A stretch of 6,259 nt of DNA from Neisseriaceae bacterium (GTDB lineage: Bacteria > Pseudomonadota > Gammaproteobacteria > Burkholderiales > Neisseriaceae), in the NCBI GenBank assembly GCA_030151665.1, contig JASLDB010000054.1, positions 1-6,259 of the forward strand, in the 5' to 3' direction. The notes beneath the pieces are model-generated. The model ran no database searches, was not told the DNA's origin, and saw only the letters and a program-made list of their open reading frames with translations. Position numbers and translations under genes: made by a program. Shown here piece after piece: positions 1 through 5,699 of this stretch. The first letter of the stretch is position 1, and each line of letters opens with the position of its first letter.

Positions 1-688
1 GTGGGATGTTGACGCCAATTCGGCTTTTGTGCACTTTGTCAGCAATGAGACAGTACATGGTTTGCAATACAAAACTTTGCCACAATCAGCGGGTTTGCCA
101 ACATTGGTTTGCGACATGTCGAGTGATATTTTATCGCGTCGCATTAATGTTGCGGATTTTGGCTTGATTTATGCGGGTGCGCAAAAAAATATTGGTCCAT
201 CGGGTGCCACCATTGTGATTGTGCGAGAAGATTTATTAGAGCGTTCTAGCAGTGCTTTGCCTGATGTGTGGTCTTATAAAAGCCATGTGGAAAAAGATGG
301 CATGTACAATACGCCAGCCACTTACCCTGTGTACATTGCCAATTTGGTGTTTGAATGGTTGCTAGCACAAGGCGGTGTGGCGCACATGGAAAAAGTCAAT
401 AATTTAAAAGCCAAGCTTTTGTATGATGCCATTGACAATAGCAATGGCTTTTATTGCAATGACATTGCCCATGATGTGCGTTCAACCATGAATGTGGTAT
501 TTAAAACCAGTGCAGGCAAGCAGATGGATGCCCAATTTATCTTGGAAGCCGAGTTATCTGGCTTGATGTTATTAAAAGGTTACCAATCAATGGGTGGGAT
601 GCGTGCCAGTATTTACAACGCCATGCCTTTGGATGGTGTTCAAGCCTTGATTGCCTTTATGCAAGACTTTCAGCGACGCCATGGCTAA
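1..688 (+). CDS. serC: Phosphoserine aminotransferase, 5'-truncated by window edge
   Basis: SerC is a cytosolic PLP-dependent class V aminotransferase. It converts 3-phosphohydroxypyruvate plus glutamate to O-phosphoserine in serine biosynthesis, and acts in the parallel step of PLP synthesis. The frame is open from base 2 and reads WDVDANSAFVHF, so the gene begins outside the window; the GTG at 29 is internal. About 228 residues are visible of a family length near 360, so roughly the first 130 are missing. Family signatures are present in order: NETVHG, the strand ending in CDMSSDILSR, then YAGAQKNIGPSG, whose lysine (codon 185-187) is the expected PLP Schiff-base lysine. Next come the NTPATYPVY segment, NVVFK, and the C-terminal GGMRASIYNAMP and FQRRHG just before TAA. 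This matches the E. coli enzyme closely from memory of the family. An intrinsic terminator follows 17 bases after the stop, so serC is the last gene of its unit. No damage is seen in the visible part. Confidence 0.96.
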   Translation, partial: WDVDANSAFVHFVSNETVHGLQYKTLPQSAGLPTLVCDMSSDILSRRINVADFGLIYAGAQKNIGPSGATIVIVREDLLERSSSALPDVWSYKSHVEKDGMYNTPATYPVYIANLVFEWLLAQGGVAHMEKVNNLKAKLLYDAIDNSNGFYCNDIAHDVRSTMNVVFKTSAGKQMDAQFILEAELSGLMLLKGYQSMGGMRASIYNAMPLDGVQALIAFMQDFQRRHG

Positions 689-705
689 TTAAGCCTGTGA
701 CATTG

Positions 706-738
706 AAAAACGCCAAGTTTATTGCTTGGCGTTTTTTT
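706..738 (+). terminator. Rho-independent terminator of serC
   Basis: A perfect stem CGCCAAG (711-717) / CTTGGCG (725-731) with a 7-base loop is followed by seven T (732-738). Five A before the stem (706-710) can pair with the T run and extend the helix. It lies 17 bases after the serC stop and separates serC from the downstream block. Confidence 0.93.
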
Positions 739-805
739 GTGGGTAATTGATTCGCTATTCATGATTAACGTGGCAGATTGTCATGGCACGGTGACTCATG
801 CGCAC

Positions 806-820
806 ATTAGTAAAACTAAT
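806..820. promoter_or_regulatory. Perfect inverted repeat, possible operator
   Basis: ATTAGT-AAA-ACTAAT is a perfect 6-base dyad with a 3-base centre. It also fits the loose T-N11-A pattern (T807, A819) of LysR-type regulator sites. It lies about 210 bases upstream of the transporter start, rather far for a direct operator. No regulator gene is in the window, and a 15-base AT-rich dyad can arise by chance. Confidence 0.25.
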
Positions 821-836
821 AATCGGCATTAGAAAT

Positions 837-861
837 GATTGCTTGAGTGAAGGGGCAATCT
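837..861. promoter_or_regulatory. GATTG...GGGCAATCT dyad, copy 1
   Basis: GATTGC (837-842) and GCAATC (855-860) are perfect inverted arms around 12 bases. The right part, GGGCAATCT (853-861), is repeated exactly at 2192-2200, where it is again paired with an upstream GATTG. Recurrence of the same dyad ahead of two genes of one block suggests a regulator site or a shared hairpin. This rests on two copies only. Confidence 0.3.
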
Positions 862-1020
862 TATTTACTTTGGTGTGGTAGGACACAATAAAAAAGAAAT
901 AAACAAAGGAGATGCAGTCCATCACGCTATAGACAACAAGGGGGCACCCACTGGCGTGATAACGGCTGTCAATTTGATAAAAAATGGGGCAATAACAGAC
1001 CCTATTATCCAAAGCAGTTA

Positions 1021-1026
1021 AAGGAG
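1021..1026 (+). promoter_or_regulatory. Strong Shine-Dalgarno site of the transporter gene
   Basis: AAGGAG stands 6 bases before the ATG at 1033, an optimal spacing that supports this start. It is the best ribosome binding site in the window along with that of the RidA-like gene. Its first A is also the last base of a TAA ending the open frame 851-1021. Confidence 0.85.
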
Positions 1027-1032
1027 CGAGAA

Positions 1033-2160
1033 ATGAGTCAAGCGAGAAGTGTGGTGCGTATGATTGCTTATGCAGGGGTGTATGTGGGCGCCGTGATTGG
1101 AGCAGGCTATGCCAGTGGTCAGGAAATTTTGCAGTTTTTTGCGGGTTATGGATATGTTGGCGTGTTGGGAGCGGTGATAACCATGGTGTTGTTGGCATGG
1201 TATGGGGCGGTGTTTATGGAGTTGGGGCATCGCTTAAAAACCAATAGCCACCGTGATGTTTGTCGGTATTTGTGTGGTGAAAAAATGGGCATCTTGGCAG
1301 ATTATATTTTGCTGTTTTTCATGTTTGGCATGATTACCATCATGATTTCAGGCGGTGGTGCTGCCATGCATCAATATTATGGATGGGATCCTTTGGTCGG
1401 TAAATTGGTTATTGGCGTGGTGTCCTTTTTGACGGTGTACATGGGTTTTTCATCTGCCTTGCGCACTTTGGGTTTTGTAACCCCATTGATGGTGGTGGGG
1501 GTATTGATTATTTCCATGATGACTATCGGCCAAAATTATGGCCAAATCACGGCATTAAATGAAACTTTGGCGAGCGTTAAAGTGAATACCGCATCAGAGT
1601 ATTGGTGGTTTGCAGCCATAATCTATGTTTCTTATAATGTGGTGCCAGGTGTGTCAACATTTGCCTCACTTGGTAATGCCGAACAAGATGTTAAAGTGGT
1701 GCGCTATGCTGGTATTTTGGGTGGTGTGACGTTGGGTGTGTGTATTTTATTCATCACCTTGGCGATATTCTCGAATCTTGGGGTGATTGTGGGTTATGAG
1801 ATTCCTTTTTTAGAGATTGCCAAGCAAATCAATGCCACATCAGGTTTGTTATTCAGTATTTTGCTATTGGTTGCAGTGTATACAACAGCAGTTTCCAATT
1901 TGTATGGGTTTGCCATTCGCTTCTTTGTCTCAGGATCAGCCCGATTTCGTTGGTGCGTGGCAGCTGTAACTGTGGCATCATTTTTTGCTTCCATGTTTCC
2001 ATTTAGCCAATTGGTTGGCACAGTGTATCCATTATTGGGTGTGTTGGGTTTGTTTATCATGGCATGTGCCATGTACAAAACATTAACTGGTCAGGTTTTT
2101 AGTGACAAAGTGGGGCAAACACCAGCTAAAGTTTTGCAAAAAGCCAAAATATTGGGTTAG
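1033..2160 (+). CDS. YkvI-family integral membrane transporter (putative)
   Basis: This is a 375-residue polytopic inner-membrane protein. Its N-terminal helix carries GAVIGAGYASGQEILQFF (residues 20-37), the hallmark of the uncharacterised YkvI membrane family (COG3949). That family resembles the LeuT-fold amino-acid transporters, where a glycine-rich break in helix 1 helps bind substrate and sodium. About ten hydrophobic segments can be seen, near residues 10-28, 40-63, 88-112, 121-142, 145-163, 190-212, 226-250, 268-294, 306-324 and 327-348. A positively charged soluble tail follows 350. Other notable stretches are SGGGAAMHQYYG (106-117), a likely extramembrane or unwound segment, and YVSYNVVPGVS (198-208). 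The ATG at 1033 is chosen for its AAGGAG at 6 bases. No signal peptide is expected. Placement before an FAD oxidoreductase, a RidA protein and a TPP enzyme suggests uptake (or export) of an amino acid or related compound for that route; the substrate is inferred, not seen. Confidence 0.85.
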   Translation: MSQARSVVRMIAYAGVYVGAVIGAGYASGQEILQFFAGYGYVGVLGAVITMVLLAWYGAVFMELGHRLKTNSHRDVCRYLCGEKMGILADYILLFFMFGMITIMISGGGAAMHQYYGWDPLVGKLVIGVVSFLTVYMGFSSALRTLGFVTPLMVVGVLIISMMTIGQNYGQITALNETLASVKVNTASEYWWFAAIIYVSYNVVPGVSTFASLGNAEQDVKVVRYAGILGGVTLGVCILFITLAIFSNLGVIVGYEIPFLEIAKQINATSGLLFSILLLVAVYTTAVSNLYGFAIRFFVSGSARFRWCVAAVTVASFFASMFPFSQLVGTVYPLLGVLGLFIMACAMYKTLTGQVFSDKVGQTPAKVLQKAKILG

Positions 2161-2176
2161 GCGTTTGAATGATTTG

Positions 2177-2199
2177 GATTGTCCAGATACTGGGCAATC
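2177..2199 (+). promoter_or_regulatory. Hairpin/dyad in transporter-oxidoreductase gap (copy 2 of GATTG...GGGCAATCT)
   Basis: GATTGTCCAG (2177-2186) and CTGGGCAATC (2190-2199) form a 10-pair stem with one G-T pair and a 3-base ATA loop. No T run follows (the next bases are TACTTACC), so it is not a standard intrinsic terminator. It could be an mRNA hairpin shielding the end of the upstream message, or a DNA operator, since GGGCAATCT and the GATTG arm recur at 837-861. A TATTAT hexamer follows at 2209-2214, 16 bases before the next start codon. Confidence 0.45.
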
Positions 2200-2230
2200 T
2201 ACTTACCTTATTATGATCGAGTAAAAATAC

Positions 2231-3496
2231 ATGAAGCAAAGCGTAACCGTTATTGGTGCTGGCATGGTCGGTGTATCCGTGGCTTGGCATTTACAACAAA
2301 AGGGATTTGTTGTCACCTTGTTGGACAAAAAAGCACCAGGTGAAGAAACATCTTATGGCAATGCAGGTTTAATCCAACGTGAAGCCATTTATCCCCATCC
2401 TTGCCCAAGACAATGGCAAGAAGTGAAACGAATCTTGCCCAATCAAGCATTGGATGTTCGCTATCGACCCAAAGCCATGCTGCATTATGCCAAGGCACTT
2501 TGGCAATATTGGCATTATTCCGAACCCCATCGATTTGAAAAAATTGTCAAAGAATGGGCAACATTGATTGAGCAATGCACTGAAACCCATGGTCAAATGA
2601 TTGACAGTTCTGGTGCAAAAAGTCTTATTCGTCAAGTGGGTTGGCTACAATTGCATCGAACAAAAGCCAGCTTTGATGCAGCTTGTTTACAAGCCAAAAC
2701 ATTGACAGAACATGGTGTGGAATATGCCATTTTAACACCGAATGACATTGCTCAGTTGGAACCAGATTTGAATGTTTCCCCTTTTGTGGGTGGTATTCAT
2801 TGGCAAAATGCTTGGCAAGTGAGTAATCCTGGGGCGCTGGTTAAAGCGTATGCAGCAGATTTTGTGCGCCAAGGAGGTGTACTGGTAGAAGCCACCGTTA
2901 GGGATATCCAAAAACAAGATGCCATGTGGTGTGTGAACACAGCAATGGCTAATTTTAACAGTGAACATGTGGTGGTGGCCGGTGGGCCATGGTCGACAGA
3001 ATTATTATCGGGCTTGGGTTATCGCTTTCCACTATTTCCCATGCGAGGCTACCATCGGCATTATCGTTTGGCCCAAGGGGCAGTATTGAACCACAGTATT
3101 GTGGATGAAGAATCGGGTTTTGTACTCGGTCCGAAAGACTTGGGTATTCGTTTGACAACGGGGGCGGAATTAACTTTGCCAGATGCACCAATGGCGCTTG
3201 GGCAATTGCATGATGATGAACAAGTGGCACGAAATTTATTGCCTTTGACTGATGCCGTGGAAGAAACCCCTTGGTTTGGACACCGTCCTTGTTTACCAGA
3301 CATGAAACCCATTATTGGAGCTGCACACAAAGCAGGGCATGAAGGGTTATGGTTGGCATTTGGTCATGCTCACCAAGGTTTTACCTTAGGCCCTGCCACA
3401 GGAAAATTATTGGCACAAATGATGAGTGGTGAAACACCTTCTGTTTCACCAGCACCTTTTGCCAGTAATCGATTTGATTCATTAAACAGGAGTTGA
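2231..3496 (+). CDS. FAD-dependent amino-acid/amine oxidoreductase, DadA-like (DAO family)
   Basis: This 421-residue cytoplasmic or membrane-associated flavoprotein belongs to the D-amino-acid oxidase/DadA superfamily. Members oxidise a D-amino acid, glycine derivative or secondary amine to the imine, passing electrons to oxygen or the respiratory chain. The N-terminal Rossmann strand has VIGAGMVG (GxGxxG at 9-14), with D32 at the end of the second strand to bind FAD ribose. ETSYGNAG (39-46) matches the flavin-contact segment of DadA proteins. VVVAGGPWS (247-255) is the second FAD-contact motif. PMRGYHRHY (270-278) and GHRPCLPDMKPIIG (350-363) are substrate/flavin-site motifs, and FGHAHQGFTLGPATG (377-391) is the C-terminal FAD-closing motif. 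Length fits DadA (about 430). The start at 2231 puts the glycine motif at the proper place, but it has only a weak GAG (2219-2221) as Shine-Dalgarno. Its stop is 2 bases before the RidA-like ATG, implying coupled expression. True substrate is unknown, so no symbol is given; DadA itself, glycine oxidase and sarcosine-type enzymes are alternatives. Confidence 0.88.
   Translation: MKQSVTVIGAGMVGVSVAWHLQQKGFVVTLLDKKAPGEETSYGNAGLIQREAIYPHPCPRQWQEVKRILPNQALDVRYRPKAMLHYAKALWQYWHYSEPHRFEKIVKEWATLIEQCTETHGQMIDSSGAKSLIRQVGWLQLHRTKASFDAACLQAKTLTEHGVEYAILTPNDIAQLEPDLNVSPFVGGIHWQNAWQVSNPGALVKAYAADFVRQGGVLVEATVRDIQKQDAMWCVNTAMANFNSEHVVVAGGPWSTELLSGLGYRFPLFPMRGYHRHYRLAQGAVLNHSIVDEESGFVLGPKDLGIRLTTGAELTLPDAPMALGQLHDDEQVARNLLPLTDAVEETPWFGHRPCLPDMKPIIGAAHKAGHEGLWLAFGHAHQGFTLGPATGKLLAQMMSGETPSVSPAPFASNRFDSLNRS
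3488..3492 (+). promoter_or_regulatory. Shine-Dalgarno that fixes the RidA-like start at 3499
   Basis: AGGAG lies inside the last codons of the oxidoreductase gene, 6 bases before the ATG at 3499. The in-frame TTG at 3493 directly abuts this site and could not be used well, so the longer start is rejected. The arrangement suggests translational coupling with the upstream gene. Confidence 0.85.
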
Positions 3497-3498
3497 AA

Positions 3499-3846
3499 AT
3501 GACAATTAGTAAAAAATCAATTGGCCCACGCATGACACAAATTGTGGAACACAATGGCACGATTTATCTATCCGGACAAGTGGGTGAGGTTGGTGACAGT
3601 GTGACCGCTCAAACCGAAAGTGTACTGAGAAAAATTGAAGCTTTATTGGTAGAAGCAGGTTCCAGTAAAGCACATTTGCTGATGGCAACTATCTGGCTAA
3701 AAAATATGGATGATTTTGCGGCCATGAATGCTGTGTGGGATGCTTGGGTAGCTGATATTCAACCACCAGCAAGGGCGTGTGGTGAATCTCGTTTGGCACA
3801 TGATGATTTATTGGTAGAAATCACCATCACTGCAGCCAAAGCATAA
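3499..3846 (+). CDS. RidA/YjgF-YER057c-UK114 family protein, YoaB-like imine deaminase
   Basis: A small cytosolic protein of 115 residues, typical of this trimeric family (about 115-130). RidA proteins hydrolyse reactive enamine/imine intermediates, made by PLP enzymes or amino-acid oxidases, to 2-oxo acids plus ammonia. The family core is intact: IYLSGQVG (22-29), an amphipathic helix, ATIWLKNMDDFAAMNAVWDAWV (63-84), then PPARACGESRL (89-99) and LLVEITITA (104-112). R92 aligns with the carboxylate-binding arginine of RidA (R105 in E. coli), C94 with its conserved cysteine, and E107 with its conserved glutamate, so imine deamination is plausible. The FAAMN-x-x-WDAWV stretch is closest to the YoaB-type branch from memory. 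It begins 2 bases after the FAD oxidoreductase stop, which points to the imine product of that enzyme as its substrate. Family membership is firm; the exact subgroup and substrate are not. Confidence 0.9.
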   Translation: MTISKKSIGPRMTQIVEHNGTIYLSGQVGEVGDSVTAQTESVLRKIEALLVEAGSSKAHLLMATIWLKNMDDFAAMNAVWDAWVADIQPPARACGESRLAHDDLLVEITITAAKA

Positions 3847-3869
3847 GCAGTCATCGCATGAAATAGTGT

Positions 3870-3902
3870 CTTGGCGCATGGGTATGGTCTTATGTTGCCA
3901 AG
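3870..3902 (+). other. Imperfect hairpin in gap before the TPP-enzyme gene
   Basis: CTTGGC (3870-3875) pairs with GCCAAG (3897-3902), and CAT (3877-3879) with ATG (3892-3894), leaving a small internal loop and a 12-base apical loop. No T run follows, so it is not a standard terminator. It sits in the 107-base gap between the RidA-like and TPP-enzyme genes and might be an attenuating or message-stabilising structure, or chance. The remainder of the gap, 3903-3953, is very A-rich and leads to the AAGGA (3941-3945) ribosome site of the next gene. Confidence 0.3.
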
Positions 3903-3953
3903 CATTAAATAATCAAAATAACGATAAAAATAGCAATACAAAGGATAAATAAA

Positions 3954-5624
3954 ATGAGTGAACATCAACATGCCGGTATGGCCATTGCCAAAAGTTTGGC
4001 CTTGCATGGTATTGATCGCGTATTTGTGGTACCAGGGGAAAGTTATTTGGCTGTGCTAGATGGTTTGTATGACAGTAGTATTGAAACAATAGTGTGCCGC
4101 CATGAGGCAGCAGCAGCTTATATGGCAGATGCCTATGGTAAGTTTATGGGCAAACCTGGTGTGGCAATGGTCACACGTGGTCCTGGCGCAGCACAAGCTT
4201 TTACGGGGGTGCACACGGCATGGCAAGATGGTGTGCCGATGGTGTTATTTGTGGGTTTAATCCCAATTGCCGATCGTGGTCGTGAAGCTTTTCAAGAGTT
4301 TGATGTGCAAGCTTGGTTTGGCACTCAGTGTAAACGGGTACTGATTTTGGATGAAGCCAATCGGGCATCAGAAATTGTTGCTGAAGCATTTTTTGCTGCA
4401 CAAGAAGGCAGGCCAGGGCCTGTGGTGGTGGGTTTGCCTGAGGATGTAATTGGGCAAGTATTTACCCAAGCATTACATCCTGTTTTACCCATTGCGCAAG
4501 GGGCGGTTGCCGAAGATGAAATGGCTGAAATTTGCGAAGCACTGGCAACAGCCAATAAGCCTTTATTATTAGTGGGTGGTCAGCATTGGGATGCCGTCGC
4601 CTGTTCGGCTGTGACCGTATTTGCAGAGCAGAATCAGATTCCTGTTTTGCATGATTGGCGAGCAGCAGATCGTGTGGCTTTTGATTCACCAGCCCATGCA
4701 GGTTATTTGGGTTATGGTCGGGATGATGCTTGTGCCAAGATGCTAGAAGAGGCGGATGTGTTGTTGAGCATTGGGGCTGTGTTGAATGATGTGATTACTG
4801 ATGGCTTTTCTTTGCGTCAAGCGCCCAATGCACGCCATTATTGTGTCAATATTGACAGCAGCATGCGCGGGCGAAGTGGGGCTGTAACACGGCAAATACT
4901 GGCCACGCCCAAGTCCTTTGCTAAAGCATTGGCAAATATTCAATTGCCGACAATAGCCAAAGACGGTCGGTTGGCTTGGTTTCATGATTGCCATGCAGCA
5001 CAAGTGCGTTTTTCACGTTTACCAGCAAATGAACATTTGCCTCAAACGGCACCAAACACTGCCCACATGACAGCATTGATTCGAGCTATTGTTGAGCGCT
5101 TGCCGAACGATGCGGTATACAGCTTTGGTGCAGGTAACCATTGTATTTGGGCTCAGCGCTATTTGCCTACTCAGGTATTTCCCAGTCAGTTAAGTGCCCG
5201 AAATGGTGCAATGGGTTATGGCTTGCCTGCGGGCATTGTGGCGGCTTTGCAAGCACCAGAACGCTTGTCTGTGGTGATTGCTGGTGACGGCGAGTTCCTG
5301 ATGAATGAAGCTGAATTATCCACAGCTGTCGCTTATGGTGCACCTGTTTTGATTGTGTTGATGGACAATCAGCAGTATGGCACCATTCGCTTACACCAAG
5401 AGCAGCATTATCCTGGTAGAATATCGGGTACACAATTGCATAATCCCGATGGTGCCTTATTGGCACAGTCTTTTGGTGCATACGGTGCCAAAATTACCGA
5501 TGACAGCCAGATTGAAGCGGCAGTGGCGGGGGCATTCAAAGCCATTTATGAAGACAAGCGACCTGCACTTTTGCATGTGGTGACTGACCAAGCTTTGGCT
5601 TTACCAGATACCATACCAGATTGA
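3954..5624 (+). CDS. Thiamine-pyrophosphate enzyme, acetolactate synthase/2-oxoacid decarboxylase superfamily
   Basis: This 556-residue cytosolic protein has the full three-domain layout of TPP enzymes (COG0028). The Pyr domain (about 5-170) has FVVPGESYLAVLD, then CRHE with E51, the conserved glutamate that activates TPP. VTRGPGA (73-79) and GREAFQEFD (109-117) follow. The central domain (about 188-330) includes the LLLVGG (204-209) and VLLSIGAVLND (269-279) strands. The PP domain (about 370-545) has NGAMGYGLPAG (417-427) and the TPP/Mg motif starting at GDGEF (445-449). D446 and N472 (in DNQQYGTIR) are the likely metal ligands. The REAFQEFD and QYGTIRLHQEQHYPGR segments are typical of a large set annotated only as TPP-binding proteins, not of verified IlvB, so ilvB is not assigned, and there is no small-subunit gene beside it. 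AAGGA at 8 bases supports the start. Gene context suggests it acts on the 2-oxo acid made by the upstream oxidoreductase and RidA-like protein. Decarboxylation versus carboligation cannot be told. Confidence 0.9.
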   Translation: MSEHQHAGMAIAKSLALHGIDRVFVVPGESYLAVLDGLYDSSIETIVCRHEAAAAYMADAYGKFMGKPGVAMVTRGPGAAQAFTGVHTAWQDGVPMVLFVGLIPIADRGREAFQEFDVQAWFGTQCKRVLILDEANRASEIVAEAFFAAQEGRPGPVVVGLPEDVIGQVFTQALHPVLPIAQGAVAEDEMAEICEALATANKPLLLVGGQHWDAVACSAVTVFAEQNQIPVLHDWRAADRVAFDSPAHAGYLGYGRDDACAKMLEEADVLLSIGAVLNDVITDGFSLRQAPNARHYCVNIDSSMRGRSGAVTRQILATPKSFAKALANIQLPTIAKDGRLAWFHDCHAAQVRFSRLPANEHLPQTAPNTAHMTALIRAIVERLPNDAVYSFGAGNHCIWAQRYLPTQVFPSQLSARNGAMGYGLPAGIVAALQAPERLSVVIAGDGEFLMNEAELSTAVAYGAPVLIVLMDNQQYGTIRLHQEQHYPGRISGTQLHNPDGALLAQSFGAYGAKITDDSQIEAAVAGAFKAIYEDKRPALLHVVTDQALALPDTIPD

Positions 5625-5634
5625 ATGTACTGAT

Positions 5635-5671
5635 AAAAAAACACCTAAGCTTGCTAGCCTAGGTGTTTTTT
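5635..5671. terminator. Bidirectional intrinsic terminator between convergent genes
   Basis: ACACCTA (5641-5647) pairs perfectly with TAGGTGT (5660-5666), with inner pairs GCT/AGC beyond one mismatch. A T tract (5666-5671) follows on the + strand. An A tract (5635-5641) precedes the stem and supplies the U run for transcripts from the - strand. It is 11 bases after the TPP-enzyme stop and 29 bases beyond the stop of the - strand siderophore-interacting gene, so it can serve both. Confidence 0.93.
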
Positions 5672-5699
5672 GTTGTGGATTTCATGATATATCGTGTTA

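Larger units (their letters stand above)
739..1020. other. Gene-free stretch between serC terminator and transporter gene
   Basis: I see no convincing gene here. The stretch holds a perfect inverted repeat at 806-820 and a GATTGC/GCAATC dyad at 837-860. It also holds a GGGCAAT word at 987-993 and a TATTAT hexamer at 1003-1008, which could be a -10 element 25 bases before the transporter start. A TTGATA hexamer at 974-979 is 23 bases from TATTAT, too far for a standard sigma-70 pair, so no promoter is called. An open + frame (851-1021, 56 codons plus TAA) lacks an ATG and a ribosome binding site; it is treated as a finding, not a gene. The region most likely holds the promoter and control sites for the downstream block. 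Confidence 0.6.

Noticed and set aside
761..832. 23-residue + strand frame beginning ATG and ending TAG, with four histidines
   Set aside because: There is no Shine-Dalgarno before the ATG, it begins just after the serC terminator, and there is no histidine run typical of a leader peptide.
974..1008. TTGATA ... TATTAT as a sigma-70 promoter for the transporter gene
   Set aside because: The spacer is 23 bases, well outside the usual 16-18. Only TATTAT is kept as a possible -10.
755..1198. 147-codon open frame on the - strand across the gene-free stretch and the start of the transporter gene
   Set aside because: It overlaps the well-supported transporter start antisense, has no recognisable domain, and its translation in the overlap is a shadow composition. 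The intergenic part alone gives no family I recognise.
3493..3498. Two-codon longer RidA-like start at TTG 3493
   Set aside because: AGGAG ends immediately before it, leaving no spacing. The ATG at 3499 has ideal spacing and the usual family N-terminus.
3878..3952. 24-residue + strand frame whose TAA ends one base before the TPP-enzyme ATG
   Set aside because: No ribosome site precedes it, the sequence is low-complexity Asn/Lys as expected from A-rich leader DNA, and it overlaps the hairpin.
5377..5583. 68-codon + strand frame inside the TPP-enzyme gene
   Set aside because: It lies wholly within the conserved C-terminal TPP-binding domain in another frame, with no family resemblance.
5683..5696. 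Near-palindrome CATGATATATCGTG just after the - strand stop codon
   Set aside because: It is short, AT-rich and imperfect, lying between a stop codon and a terminator where no operator is expected.
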